A stretch of DNA of 39,558 nt from contig WELA01009360.1 in assembly GCA_009602735.1 (NCBI GenBank), positions 35,108-74,665 of the forward strand, read 5' to 3'. This document shows positions 21,871 through 34,221 of the stretch, piece after piece. Origin of the DNA: Mesotaenium endlicherianum. Its lineage: Eukaryota; Streptophyta; Zygnematophyceae; Zygnematales; Mesotaeniaceae. The notes beneath the pieces were generated by a model that worked only from the letters and a program-made list of their open reading frames with translations, did no database searches and was not told the origin of the DNA. The number at the start of each line of letters is the position of its first letter. The stretch's first letter is position 1. The translations under genes and the position numbers were made by a program.

Positions 21871-24800
21871 GCAGCATCACCCTGCAAAAAAATTGAGTGC
21901 CTGTAGTTATTGTCGCCCACCTCACCCCCCTCAGAAAGTGTGCATAGCTGCGCGGAAACAAAACCCTGCGTGGGAGATGACGTGCGCTCAGGGGGGGCGG
22001 GGGAGGGGGGGTGGGATGCTTGACTGATTCCAGGGGATGCATTCTCTGGTTTGGTGGTGTCGGCGCAGGGAGGGCAGCAAGCCGGAGCTGGGCTCCATTC
22101 TCACGGGCTCCCACACGGACGCGATTCCGCATGCTGGCAAGTACGACGGCGTCCTGGGAGTGCTGGGGGGCGTCGAGGCGCTCGCTGCTCTTATGCGGTA
22201 CGCATCGTCCCCGCGCGCATCTCCTGCTGCTCAGTCCCGCTCGCTCGATGTTTTCTTCCAACCCAGTGTGCGATGAGATTGTCCCCTTCCAGTGTCGCTG
22301 TGTTCTCATCAATCCAAATCGAACTTCGATCATCACCATCGTTATCACCACCCATCACCATCCGCTGCAGCAGCAGCAGTAGACGTCGTGGCAGAGGTAG
22401 AGAGAGGGGGTGGAGCTGGGGGAAGAGAGTGGCAAAGTAGGTGGGCGGGGGGATCGGTAACAGGTGGCAGACAGACAGACGGATAGGCAGGCTGACAAAT
22501 GTACACTGCGCGACACCTACAGATGTAGGCTGCAAGGCTTGGGCGGCGGGGGCAAGGACACCAGGCAAGAGTTAGAAAAGCATCCGCAATTGTTTTGAGA
22601 TGTCCGCTTCTGCGCATGTGGTGGGCTACTCTCTTTCGAAGCTGCATTTTGAGAATATGCAAAACCCCCTTTAAATCTGTGAGCGCATCTCTGTCTGCCT
22701 GCCTGCCTGTCTCTCGAACCGTCCGAGTGTCGGACTGTCTGTCAGCCTCTTTGTGTGTCTTTCTGTCTGTCTGTCGTCAGTCCGTCGGCCGACTCGCTCC
22801 AACTGACTATATGTCTGTCTTTCTATCGGCGGGTCTGACTGTCTGCCCTTCTGCCTGTCTGTCTGCCTGCCGTACTGGGTGGTGGGGTGGCGGCACATCA
22901 GCTCCGGGTTCAAGCCCATGAGGTCGCTGGAAGTTGTCATGTTCACCTCGGAGGAGCCCACCCGCTTTGGCTATGGCTGCCTTGGGAGGTAAGCCTCCAC
23001 TGCAAGCAATCGTGGGCACGCACTCTTGCAATTCCCACTCTCGAATACTGCCATCTCCTCAACAGATATGCTGAAGCTGGGGGGTGCCGGTCCAAACACA
23101 CCTCCCCCCCGCTCCCCGTTGTTGCGGCTGCTGATGCTCATACAGGGGCCCCTCTTGTGGGGCATGCGTCCCACGCGCACGGGCCTCAGCGTTGGTGGGG
23201 ATAGATAGCACTCTCTCTTGCCCCTCTTGCTGGGCTTTCTGCCAACGCTGTACCCAAAGTTGCTCCTGCAGCCCGTCCTGCATGAGCGGCAATTATACCC
23301 CCCTCCCCGCCTTCGCCCCCTTTCCCCCCCTTCATATAGTGGTGGCTGGTCAGAAAAAGTGTTCCTTGTGTGTGTACTGACATGGTGTCGCTTGAAGTCA
23401 CACGAGGCACACACACGCTGGTGCACTACTATCATGCGCTAAAAACTTTGGAATGCCTACGCAAGCTTCACACGACGTGTACACGGACAAATAGAACATC
23501 TGTGCCTTATTTCCTTCCTTATCCTGCTCCCCCCCCCTCCCCCCCCGCGCTCCCTTGTCACCCCTCGTGTGCATGCGTCCGCCGGGGCCCCTCGGCGTTC
23601 CTCTCGTTGCGCCGCACTCCCGTGCCGGTCGCCCGCCCCTTCCCTTTAACGCCAGCCGCCTGATGGCGAACGTGGACGGCTTCCGGGACATCCTAAGCGC
23701 CGCCCGCGACAAGTCGGGCGCGTCGTTCGAGGAGGCAGCGGCGGCCGCGGGGTTTTTGGACGCGCTGGGCCAGCTGGAGGGCGTGGTGGTGGACCCTGAG
23801 AGGCACCATGCGTTTGTCGAGCTTCACATAGAGCAGGGCCCCTTCCTGGAGCAAGAAGGTGCCGCCCGCACCACCTGCGCCTCCACCTCCTCCCCCCTCT
23901 GCACTCCCCTCTCCCCCCTCCCTCTCCCNCGATGTGACGTGCACCGACTAGCATGAACAGTACGAGCCAATTCCCTCAGCACGAGCGGTGCAAGTAAAGC
24001 GCGCGCGCGCGCTCCTGGCGTCCTCCTGGGAGCAACCCGTGGGTGGGCTCAGTTCTCGGAGCTGGTGCACTCAGGGCTTAGCGCGTGCAGCTACTGCCCC
24101 GACACCAACAGGTGCTCGCGGGCATTGGCTCAAGAGCAAGCTCCGAGCAAGTTTCGATCTGACCTTCACGGCTGACCTTCTCGGCCCCTCTGGAGCGGCA
24201 ACCCCCGCCAACGCCCTTCCCCTCCCCTTGCGAGCCCCGTGCGCCATGGTCGAAGCTCGGTCTACGGCGTGCAGCGCTGGACTTTGTGTACGTTTTAAAT
24301 GTGATCCTGTCAGATTGCAAAGACGACAGCACCACGCTGTTCCGCCCGCAGAGGTTGCGGTCCTGAAGCCGGGCAGGGCTCCTTTCACACCTACTACAGA
24401 GACTTCAGAGAGGGGAGGGGCAGGGGAGGCGGGGAGTCCTGGAGCCTAAGAGAAACAAAACTCAGGAAAGGCCCTCGGATATTCATGTCGAAGGAGGGGC
24501 CCGGGGAAGCAAGCTCTCCAGCTGAGTGCGGAGCTGATCTTCTTTCCTGTGCATGTGCGCGCATGTGTGCACGCGTGCGAGCCGCTGCGAGCAGGCACCG
24601 CCATAGGCGTGGTGACGGCGATAGCGGCGCCGGCGGCCATAGCCGTGAGCTTCAAGGGAGGGGGCGGCCACGCGGGCGGCCTCCTCATGCCCTTCAGGCA
24701 AGCGCGACTCAACCTGCAGGCTGCTGCTGCTGCTGCGAGGCCGCCCCCGAGGGCACCGTTGATGTTGTTAGTCTCGCTCTTGGCGTGGCATGGGTGCATG

Positions 24801-27800
24801 CATGCATGTCTGCTCACCTTGCATTTGGACAGGTGGCTAGCTATGAGCGGCGAGGCTGGTCTACAGAGTTAGCGCCTGCTCCTGCCTTGCCCTCCTGGCT
24901 TGCCTCGCCTTGCCTCAAGAATAGGGGCACATATGACGTGCTTTGCCAAAGCTTTGTGCCGCCCTCGCCCATATAAGAGTAGCAGGTGCCTACACGCCCT
25001 GTCTGCTTACTAGCTGTACGTTTGTTCTATTGTTGAACTTTTGTTACTATGTTTCCCGCCCTCCCGATCAGACGACCTTGAGTGTGTCATGTACTGGTGT
25101 CGTGGTGAGGATGACACGTCATGTCTCCTGACGCTCTTCTTGCGTCGCTCACCTGTGCATGGCAGGAACGATGCGGGCCTGGCTGCCGCTGAGCTGGCTC
25201 TGGCCGTGGAGGCGCACGTGCTGGCCACAGGCTCAAACGATACCGTGGGGACCACAGGTGAGCTCATCTCAGCTCTTCTCTTCCACCCTACCCTCCCTTC
25301 CCCCCCACCCCTCTGCCCCCTCCACTGCACTCAGCTGGTCTAGTCGCGCGTGCTTGCGCTTCTCAAGAGCTGATCTGAAAAACTCTGCTTATGCACGGCT
25401 GTTTGCCCTAGCCAATACCCTGCCACCTGGTCCCCGTGCATGTTAGCATGTGTGCACATTCCTCGTTTGCCCCCTTCCTGCCCTTGTGCTTCCCCCTGTA
25501 GCAGCCCAGGCATCCCAACATCAAGCGCAACTTTCCTCTGCCAAAAGTTAGGCTGCCAAGCGTTAGCACCTTTGCTGGCTGTGGCTCTCGGGGGCCGGCT
25601 GCAGCAGCAAGTCTCTGTTTTGCAGATCCGCGCAAGTGCGAGAACCGCAAGAGCAAGCTCAGGGGCGATAGTGCCACCGATTAGAGCTTGTTAAGAATCC
25701 TCGGATCAAGTGTGAGAAGTCAAGTGTGACGGCAACGCGCAGATGGGCACGTGCGCGCGTCCGGCGCAAGCGTGCCGCCCCTGTGTGGTGCGCACAAGCG
25801 AAATGCCGCCGTGCAAAGGACATGAGAATTAAGGCAGACATAACAAAGTCGACGACCCGCCGGCATGGGTGCGCGTGTCCGTGGGTTCGTGTGTCCGCGT
25901 GTGCGGTCCGTCCCTGTGGTTGAACTATTGGGAAGGCCCACTGAGCGAGAGACGGTGGCATGGTGGGCTTGCATGCGTGCTGTCCTTGTGTCTGGACTCA
26001 CGGGAGGGGCAGGCAAGGTGGAGCTCCTGCCCAACGCCATCAACAGCGTGCCCCGAGATGCATATGTCGAAATAGGTGAGCCCTCCCCAGGAGGCCAGGT
26101 GTCGCTGGCTTGCAGCTGTGGCTTGAGCCCACCAGTGCTTCTTCTCTCCCTCCCTACCTCCCTGCCTGCCTGCCTGCCTGCCTCCCTCCCTCCTCGTCTG
26201 CCTGCCTTGCTATCCCTTCCCCTTTTTGATGATGAAAAACCTGAGTACTACGCATGTGCATCTTTTACCCTTTCGGCACTTGTTGTTCCCACCTTCCAGC
26301 AACAAGAGGGCTCTGTGTGGAGAAAACTGCCATGGAAGCACACGCCATCATCATCACATGTTGGCATCTGATGTCATTCAAGCTGCATCACTCTTTCCGC
26401 TCCTGGATTCCCTCCTTCCCCTTCCGTCGCCCCGCGGGCCTCCTCCTCCTTCGCCTGACTCTGCTGGAGCATGGTCTGCTCTCGCCTTCCTGCACACGGC
26501 GCCACCCGCCCCTCCTCTCAGACGTGCGCGACATCGACGGCGAGCGGCGCAACTCGGTGCTCGAGCGCATCGAGCTGTCAGCGCAGGAGATCGCCGGCCG
26601 GCGGGGGGTGGAGCTTGTCTCGTTTCGCGTGCTCAATGCCGACCCCCCCGCGACATGCGGCGCCCGCGTGGTCCAGGCGGCCATTGACGCGGCGAACCGC
26701 CTGGGGCTGCCCCACAAGCTGATGGTCAGCCGGGCCTACCACGACTCGCTCTTCATGGCCAGGTAGGAGGCGGCTTGGCCACGCACACACTCACACACAC
26801 GCACGCACACGCACATACGCGCGCAGACACGCACACACATGCACGCACATATGCGCGCAGGTGCGCACTGCGACCGGGGAATGCAGTCGTGCCCTCTTGC
26901 AGCTGTCGCCCTGTTGCACGTGCGCCCTACTCCTGTGTGTGAGCAGCTTTGCCTGTAAGCCGACAAGGGGTTTGGGGGGGGGGGGGAGGAAGGGGGGGAG
27001 TTTGGACGCAGTTGCCACTTTGTACAGCTCCGCCTTCCTGCGGCAGAGCCGATAGCTGGCAGGTCCTCATCATCCTGTGAGCGTTATATGAACGTCGCCA
27101 CCTGGCGAAGCTGCCTTACTGTAGCAGAGCTCGAAGCTGACTAGCTTGAGTACCGTGACAAGCATACTCGCAATACGTCTGACATAGATTTGTGCGACTC
27201 ACTTCTAGGGGCGGCAGCGCCTGCATCTGCGTGCTCCTTTGCACGCTCCATCCCGTCCGAGGCCTTGGTTTGAGCACACCTGTCGCCAAGCTAGGCACGT
27301 GCAGGAGGCGGATTTGCGGAGGAAGCTCCAGCAAAAGTTAGCCCAGAAGGCTTCCTTGCGGTGGGGCACACGCGGTGATGGTGGTGGCTGCCTCCATCAG
27401 TCGCCCGCCTGACTGTTCCGCCCCTCGCAACTTGCTCCTCGCCACACCTCATGCAAGGAGGCCGTTTGTCCGAGCCTCGACTTCTCATGCTCAGGTTGGG
27501 GGCTCAGCTGCGGCCGCCTGAGGCACCCTCCTCCTGCACACTCAGGAGGCCTTTCGCCCCCCCCCACTTCTCAGAAGTGCTATGCAAGCAGAAGCTCCCC
27601 CCCTTGCGAGCAGCTGGTGGAACGGTGCAGGGCTCTCGCCGCTTCCGGGGCTCACCTCACTGGGACGTGAAGACTTGGAATGAGGGGAGGGGGACAGAGG
27701 AGAGGCTCTAAGGGGGCGGGCAGTACGGGTGGGGGTTGTAAGGTTTACTGGGGTTGTTCACACTCAAAGCTGGGTTGAGCACACTGGCGATCCCGTCACT

Positions 27801-28514
27801 ACTGTCAGGAGGCCAGCTCAGTGGTTAGGCTCCTGCGATGCCAGCTGGGCTAGTTGAGCTGCACCTGAGCCTGTTGGTTTCTCCTGTGGCTGCTTCCTCT
27901 CAAACGGGGAAGGGAAGTGGCGATTTGTCTTACCCTATGTCTCGTGTGCTGCGCAGGCTGGCTCCCACCGGCATGATCTTCATCCCCTGCTATAAGGGTA
28001 CGTCACGTGCCACGTGTTAGCCCAGCAGGCCGCTATTCTCGGCCAGAGAATCCTATGCTTGTGCCTGCTTGCACGTCGTTCATGACTCGTCTTGTTCGTG
28101 GCCTGCTGAGCAGGTAGGGCTGGAGATTAGGCTAGACCAGCAAACGCACGTGCCTGACGGGAGCTCAAAGCCCGCTGCACTTGCAGCGCAGTAAAGTCAT
28201 AGCATAAAGTCTCACATTTATAAACTTGTGTGGCTTCATATTGTGCGGCCTGGTCAACCAGGGCAATTGTTTCTTTCTGGCGTGTATGTGTGTGGCCGCT
28301 AAAGAGGATGGTAGGGCCGGCACAGCAGATTTGTGCTCCCGGTTCGTCCTCTCGCTAGGCAACTGTCGTGCTTACAGGTGTGCGTAGCCGATGGGAGTTG
28401 GTGCTTTGGCGTGCAGGTTACAGTCATCGACCCGACGAGTTTGCGTCGAAGCTTGACATTGAACAGGGAGTACACGTTCTTGCTTTGACTATGGCTGACT
28501 TGTCAGCGGAGTAA
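19759..28514 (+). CDS. UAH: Ureidoglycolate amidohydrolase (M20 family), 12 exons
   Basis: Exons: 19759-19959, 20640-20725, 21454-21528, 22069-22197, 22902-22988, 23656-23858, 24595-24697, 25166-25257, 26013-26075, 26522-26762, 27957-27997, 28417-28514. Phases agree at all junctions, giving 472 residues; Arabidopsis UAH has 476 by my recollection. The enzyme hydrolyses S-ureidoglycolate to glyoxylate, CO2 and ammonium, the last step of purine-ring catabolism, in the ER. Residues 1-30 form a hydrophobic signal sequence. M20 dimetal ligands are visible: H136 in TGSHTDAIP, D147 in GKYDG, E181/E182 in TSEEPTRFG, H250 in LHIEQGP and H420 in SRAYHDSLFMA; H286 lies in GGGGHAGG. The C-terminal GMIFIPCYKGYSHRPDEF distinguishes it from allantoate amidohydrolase. 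The ATG has A at -3 and G at +4. Intron 7 (24698-25165) uses a GC donor. Introns are full of microsatellites, and one N occurs at 23929 in intron 6. Confidence 0.95.
21148..21180 (+). repeat. (CAG)2 CAA (CAG)8 in UAH intron 2
   Basis: A trinucleotide array with a single CAA interruption lies in intron 2 (20726-21453). The same intron also carries a (CTC)n tract at about 20730-20765 near its donor. Confidence 0.9.
21821..21874 (+). repeat. Compound microsatellite (CAT)9(CAG)9 in UAH intron 3
   Basis: Nine CAT units (21821-21847) run directly into nine CAG units (21848-21874). The array is intronic, so the His/Gln or Ser runs seen in its reading frames are not translated. Confidence 0.9.
22691..22870 (+). 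repeat. Degenerate CTGT/CTGC tetranucleotide array in UAH intron 4
   Basis: About 180 bp of intron 4 (22198-22901) consist of CTGTCTGC-type units mixed with degenerate GTCCGTCGGC-like units. The array ends about 30 bp before the acceptor of exon 5 and may serve as its pyrimidine-rich tract. Confidence 0.75.
24696..24703 (+). other. Non-canonical GC splice donor (UAH intron 7)
   Basis: Exon 7 ends ATGCCCTTCAG at 24697 and is followed by GCAAGC. The next exon opens after GGCAG at 25165 with GAACGATGCG, rebuilding MPFR-NDAGLAAAE as in plant UAH. No GT donor nearby keeps both phase and homology. AG|GCAAG is the consensus for the minor GC-AG class of U2 introns. Confidence 0.9.
26781..26860 (+). 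repeat. (CA)n/(CG)n-type repeat at the start of UAH intron 10
   Basis: An alternating ACACAC/GCACGCACA tract starts about 18 bp after the donor at 26763. It consists of alternating purine-pyrimidine steps, a Z-DNA-prone pattern. Confidence 0.8.
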
Positions 28515-31500
28515 ACGTGCCTCCCCCTTGTTGTGCTAGAAAAGCACAGGACAATCAGGTAAAGAGGGGCTTGAACTCAATAGTTTTTTTCATGCAGAAA
28601 GGAGAACCTGGACGTGAATTGCACATTTAATTGCACATTTCGTGGGGGGTTCAAGGCAATGCTGTGATGTTCGCTAGGGAGTTGAAGGTGATCATAGCTT
28701 TCATTAATGACCATTGTGTGTTTTGAGTTACCTGAAAAGTACGTCTAGTTGATTAATATGCTACTTATATGTCATGTCAAATGTTGCAACTCGATTTAAT
28801 TGTTTTAATAAGATAGCTGTAGGGTTGTATAGCATATACATGGCAGACATTGTACAGGCTCGCATAGCGTGGACTCTGGATGTTACATACAGTTAGACTT
28901 CAGCCATTCAAAACAAAAGGTACGAGCTAATAAAGTATGATGTGCAATGTTTGGGCTTGTATGTGCTTGTACATAGGAGCTAGCATGGTAAACAAGCAAC
29001 TAATTTGGATGACACAAAGACAACCCATATGCCATCAAAGTAATTAAAGAGCCACTTATGTCAGTGCTCGTGGATGCCAATTTTTGTTTAGGGTAAATGT
29101 AGAAAGTTCAGAAAAGGTCCATAGATGGCGCAATTAACTGTGTTGCAAGAAAATACATATATACCAATATATGTCTTTATTCATGATTAAGTGATATATC
29201 CCATTACTAAAATATATTTTATCAATCGCCAACTACCTTTTTGTTGTAAGATTGATGACATTTATCATATGAATGGGTAGAAGTTGACAAAGTTTCTAAG
29301 CTAGCTTTTTACAACTTGCATTCACTAGTGCCTCCACAATAATGTTCAAGTTTTGTCCAAATCTTAGAGATTTATGAATCATTTGTGTGTATTCTTGTAT
29401 GTGAGTTCTCCGTCACGTGATGGGATACTTGTGCGCGTGGGTTTTGAAAAGCATTAGCTTACACAGTAATGCAAACAGCCATACCTCGACTTTACGCAAG
29501 TGCAAAGATGTGCAAAAGCGAGCAAAGAAAAAGTTGTAATATATTGCTATTTTGTTATGCTAGTTCTTTACTAACACGTTAGGTTTCCCTAAGTGGTTGC
29601 GTCCATCATTCCTATTGAACATGACAAATGACGTCTCCAGATAATTGGAAATGTTCTCAAAGGTACAAAGTTGTCTGCCATACGTGTGCATGAGTAAGAC
29701 CTACTAGTACTTCCAAGATATCTCAAATACTCCACTTGAGTATTTGTTATTGATGCGTGTACTACTTGCAATTTGCAACCAATACACATATCATGTAATC
29801 TATCACAGAGGGTTTTCCAAACTTCAGGCCCAAGATGGCAAAGGGCCAAATTGGATCTCAATTTCTAGATTTTTTGGGTATACCAGCCTATGGAAACGAA
29901 GGAAACAAATAAAGATTTGATGATTTATCATATGAAGACGCAAGTATAAGACATCACATGATCATACGGAGGTTTAATCTTATCGTATCTTATCTTATCT
30001 TATCTTGAAAGTTGCAACTCTTGTATTCCATATTGAAGCTACTTGATGAGTCCAAGCCCAAATTTCCTATTTCTAACATCTATATTTCTCGAATTATTCA
30101 AAGGTAATGCGCTCGAATAATTGTGTGACATCCTTATGTCAGTCCAAATATGTTTTGGGAAACATATTTGGAAAAACGAGATTGTTTTTTTCATGTGAAA
30201 TGCCATTTCATTGAATTACATATATTGACAGATGCATATGCTGATATTGTTTTACTTCTTGAGCTCTAATAAACAACATCATTCCACATAGCCAAAACTA
30301 TGTCAAGATGTAGTCACTCACAAAATGAAGCACGTCACAAAATTTTGAACATGAATGCTGCGACCAAGGAGTGAAGGCATGATATATTACGGTCAAAATT
30401 GAAAACAATGTTTGAGGTCAAGATACTGATGGAGGTTTAGGGTGCAAAACAACTAGGTTGTAAAGGGTCTAGTATGACAAAGAGGCACACCTCGTGAGCC
30501 TTGACAAAAGGAAGATCTCTCCACCACTGGCTTCGCCCTACATGTACCCCATGCGAGAGTCATTACAGTTTGGATACACAATGTGTAACGATTGATCACA
30601 TCACTTTATGTTGCATTGTCTTCACAAAAGAAACAAGTTGTCGTGAAACACGACTTGATCATTATACCACAACATCAACGTACAGTTACAAAGGACCAAA
30701 ATGTGCAAACAAGATGTGTTTATGACCATGAACTTATGAGAAGACACATTTGAATGAATCAATTATTATATACTCATTCAAGTGCATCATCTAAATTGAC
30801 AGATTTTTGATTGTTATCAATGAATCAAGTGACATATTTATGATCTCATGCAAGGAGGCTGTTTTTAGATGGAGTCAAATTTATCGCCGTGCCGCAACTA
30901 TAAGTTATCAGTGTTGTTTCTATCATTTTTTTTAAGTTTTGTAGTACACTCTTTGAGTCTGTCCTTTCCACCTTCAAGTAACTTAAACTTATACAATATA
31001 CCTCAAATTTATCTCGTTTTACTGTATGAAAATTGATTAGTGCACTCAAGCTCGTACACGGCAGCGCGCATGCTCACCGCATGCCAAATAGCTATATATA
31101 ATAAGTTTATTGAGGTTAGTAAAGCTCAGGTTAGTTTAGAGTCAGATGCCACTTGAAGGTGGTGATCTACTCCAGAGTCCAGAGTCCAACGCACGTAGTC
31201 CAGGGTCGGAAGGGTTTCAACCGACCTCTCCATCGTCGCGACAACGACGCGAGAACTCCAAGCAACACCTCGCAGCTCCTGAGTCCTCACTACTCCATCA
31301 CCCGATTTTCCTGGTCCCGTAGATTCCACCCTCGAAATCCAATCTTAGCCTCATCCAGTATATCGAAATATCGTCCGCATTGTTGCGGCCGGCAAAATCC
31401 ACGTCGAACTGAGGTGGCCGACAAATCTGGTTCTAGCCGCTTGTGATTGGGCTTTCTTGGGCTTTCTGTCGTTAGGTTCATCAGATTTCAATGCTAAAGT

Positions 31501-32046
31501 TTGCTAAAGTTGACCCACGAGGGACCTGCACTCACCGTTACCGGAATCACCAGTCTCAGAAAAAGGTTTCTGAAAGCTCTTCGCTTCCCCTGACCTTTCT
31601 CTTTTAACTACAACGGGTGCCCCCCGAGTGATATGGAGGTGCTTACAATCGCTTAAAAGTTCAGCGCTTTGAAAGCTATTAAGGCGAAGTAGCGCACCCT
31701 AGCCGGGAAAACCTCCACTCTCTTCCTCGTGGCCTCCTTACGGTTCATCGTGGTGATAGTAATGCTCCTACTAAGTCATTCTGGTGCTTGGGCGTAGAGT
31801 TGTTGTGCATTTTCACAAAGTTACCATTCGACTCAAATAAGAGTGTCATAGGGGTAACGGTTGATAGGAATCGACTTATTGCAGGGCGCTAGCTAGCTTT
31901 GGATTGCACGCTTTGACGATGAAATTGGAATGTGGGCTCTAGCTTCTAGACCCACAGGGTGAGTCTCGCGGGGGAAAGCCTTTGCAGACTACCGTCCTTG
32001 CTCAATACTGGAATTCGCGTGAGGTTCGACTCCTTTCTGGTCAATC
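28515..32046. other. Intergenic region with an AT-rich island (about 28.55-31.05 kb)
   Basis: After the UAH stop, base composition turns AT-rich until about 31050, then returns to mixed composition in the probable promoter of the RING gene. No intact gene was found. A frame at 30501-30725 contains a CxxC...C...DHI...C pattern that vaguely resembles the C-terminal zinc-binding motif of LINE-type reverse transcriptases, so the island could be a decayed retroelement; this is weak. Confidence 0.4.
29976..30006 (+). repeat. Short TTATC pentanucleotide array
   Basis: About five TATCT units, one imperfect (TATCG), lie in the AT-rich island. No other structure is associated with them. Confidence 0.75.
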
Positions 32047-34221
32047 ATGGACCCGGCGGGGTTTGCATTCACAGCTCCGACGTCCAAAAGCCTCCAAACA
32101 GCCATGATTCTGGCGGACCTGAAGATGATGGAGAGTAGCAAGGGGCTGCAGGTTCCCGAGTGTCCCGTGTGCTGGGAGGACTTCAACGAGCACCCTCACC
32201 TGCCACGCCTGCTAGGCTGCGGCCACACCATCTGCGAGCCATGCATTGGCCATCTGCCGATTTGGAAGGTGAGATTTTCCGCTCACAGGTCTTAGGCACG
32301 CACCAGGGGATGTTGCATCAAGGAGGGGAGGGGAGGGTATGGGCGAATTCGGTGGTTCATGTTCTGAATATCCGGTAGGTGGGGGGGCGTGTGCTGGGGC
32401 ACGACGGGAGAGAGCCGGCTCGCCGCCCAGCTGAGGGAAGCTCTTGTTCAATCTGCGCCCGCCACTTCTGAATCCAATCCAATCAAAAGCCATCATAGCC
32501 GTGTAGATGTGCATCCTCTGTCCAGAATCTGATCCCTCTGCTTCCATCAGAGCCATCTGGTGCCCATGCTTAAGCTGCCCGGGACTGCTACCTTAGCCTG
32601 CCCGTGCATGGTTCGCATTCGTGGCCCAAATGGGTGTGGTGCATGTATGTAGACGGGCGCAGATGCCTGCCAGGTACGTCAGGCACGTCAGGTCTGCCCG
32701 TTCCCTTGCGTGATCCTTTCCTATGCTTCCCTCGGGTGCACTCCCACTTCTGCTTGAGTAGAGGTGCATTGTCTGTGGGCAATCATTCAGCGTGGGCCCA
32801 GTCAGTTCTGTCACATCGGCCACCTCTTTCCTTGGCAACTCCGGTTGGCCAACAATTGGAGTTTCGCGATCGAAGCGGTCGTCTTATTCTACTAGGCACT
32901 TAGAAGATGCACCATGCAGGCCGAGCTAGCGCTGCTATCCATGGAACGGAAGCCTTGGAGAAAGCGCTTGGGGCCTGCGCGGGCCCTTGGGCTCTCGTAT
33001 CTATCCTGCGCAGACTTGAGGGCGTGAGTCTGTAATTTCCGGCAGATAGCTTCCCTTTTTCGAGCGCCAAGGCTGCAGGAGTGACGTGCGGCGCAAGTGC
33101 ATGCTTTGCGTTGTGCTTTACGATTGTGCCCCCCCGCAGTAGTGCTGGAACCCCTCTCGGGTTAGATGCTATTTGGCAAATTCAGGTGCCTACAATTGCG
33201 TCTCGTATGGGCATCTTTGAACATCACTGCCGCATTTCGCGTGTGCCGCTTCGGCCCCATTGTCTCGCCGTTGAACGAGTGAGTAGCCGTTGGAGAGGGA
33301 TGTCGTGGGGGAATGGACTGGAGACGAGGGCTGGGTGTTGTTGCGCGGCGTTTGACAAACTCCCTGTCGCTCGTCCGGATCATCCCTGGTGAGGCCGTCC
33401 ATGCGACAGAAGCGCGCAATGCCTTCAAGCTTCCCTGATGGAACATCGTGAATCGTGCATTCTCATAAGGAGGGGGCTAGGGTGCAGCGACAGCCTTGGT
33501 GTTGTATTATTAACAGCATCCCCCCCCACACCCCCCCCCTCCTCNTAGTCGTCGTGTGTCCCACGCTGGTGCGAAAAGGGAGGCAGTCCAGACGCTTTAG
33601 ATTGAGCATGCAACTGCGGGCGCTTTCCTGATACGAGCAAGCTGCTGCTGCTGTGCCTTGCTTCGCCTTGCCTTGGCCGCGCGTGTGTATGTTGTGTGTG
33701 TGGTGTGTGGTGTTGTGTGGCAGAGCCTGACGGGCAACACGAGCGTGACGTGCCCGGAGTGCCGCTCGCACGTCATCTGGCGCGGCCTCCACAAGCTCCC
33801 CAAGAACTATGCGCTCCTGCGCATGCTCGTCGAGGCCGCGCCCTACCTGCAGACCCGCGGGGGCTCCTCCTCCTCTTCTTCCTCCCCCTCTGCCGCCGGC
33901 GGCGGCGGCAAGAGGGCGCGCAGGCGAGCGCGCGGGGACTCGCCCCTCGCGCTCTACGTCCAGCAGCTCTGCCTGCCGCCCATGCTGGACCGAGTGGCGG
34001 GGCTGGCCACCAACGTGTCGGTGCTGCTGGGCATCCTCGTGGGGCTGTGCGTCTTTCTGCCCCTCTGCTTCACGTACGTGATGATCGGGTGGTGGATCGC
34101 GCTCCTCACGTGCGTCGCCTTCTGCTGGCTGACCATGGCCGCTGTCGGTTTCGGCGTGGCGGGCCTCCTCTCGTTCCTCTGCGTCAACTGGATGTACTTT
34201 CTCAAAGTGCGCGCGGCATGA
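32047..34221 (+). CDS. RING-type (C3HC4) E3 ubiquitin ligase with C-terminal membrane segments, 2 exons
   Basis: Exons 32047-32268 and 33724-34221 join in phase 0 to give 239 residues. The RING finger is C39-x2-C42-x15-C58-x1-H60-x2-C63-x2-C66-x17-C84-x2-C87. The intron splits it after C66, so exon 2 supplies the last Cys pair (TCPECRSH). After the RING comes LPKNYALLRMLVEAAPYLQT, a segment seen after RINGs in several plant E3s, then a Ser/Gly low-complexity linker and the basic patch KRARRRARGD. The C-terminal 75 residues are strongly hydrophobic (VSVLLGILVGLCVFLPLCFT, MIGWWIALLTCVAFCWL, FGVAGLLSFLCVNWMYFL), predicting two or three membrane helices and a membrane-anchored ligase. The substrate is unknown. 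The ATG has A at -3 and G at +4. The acceptor at 33721-33723 is preceded by a TG-rich rather than a pyrimidine tract. A single N (33545) lies in the intron. Confidence 0.85.

Noticed and set aside
21545..22351. 268-codon minus-strand frame
   Set aside because: Antisense to UAH intron 3 and exon 4, with repeat-derived Leu and Met runs and no domain.
27805..27880. tRNA-like A-box (AGCTCAGTGGTTAGGCTC)
   Set aside because: No matching B-box, anticodon arm or acceptor stem follows within tRNA distance.
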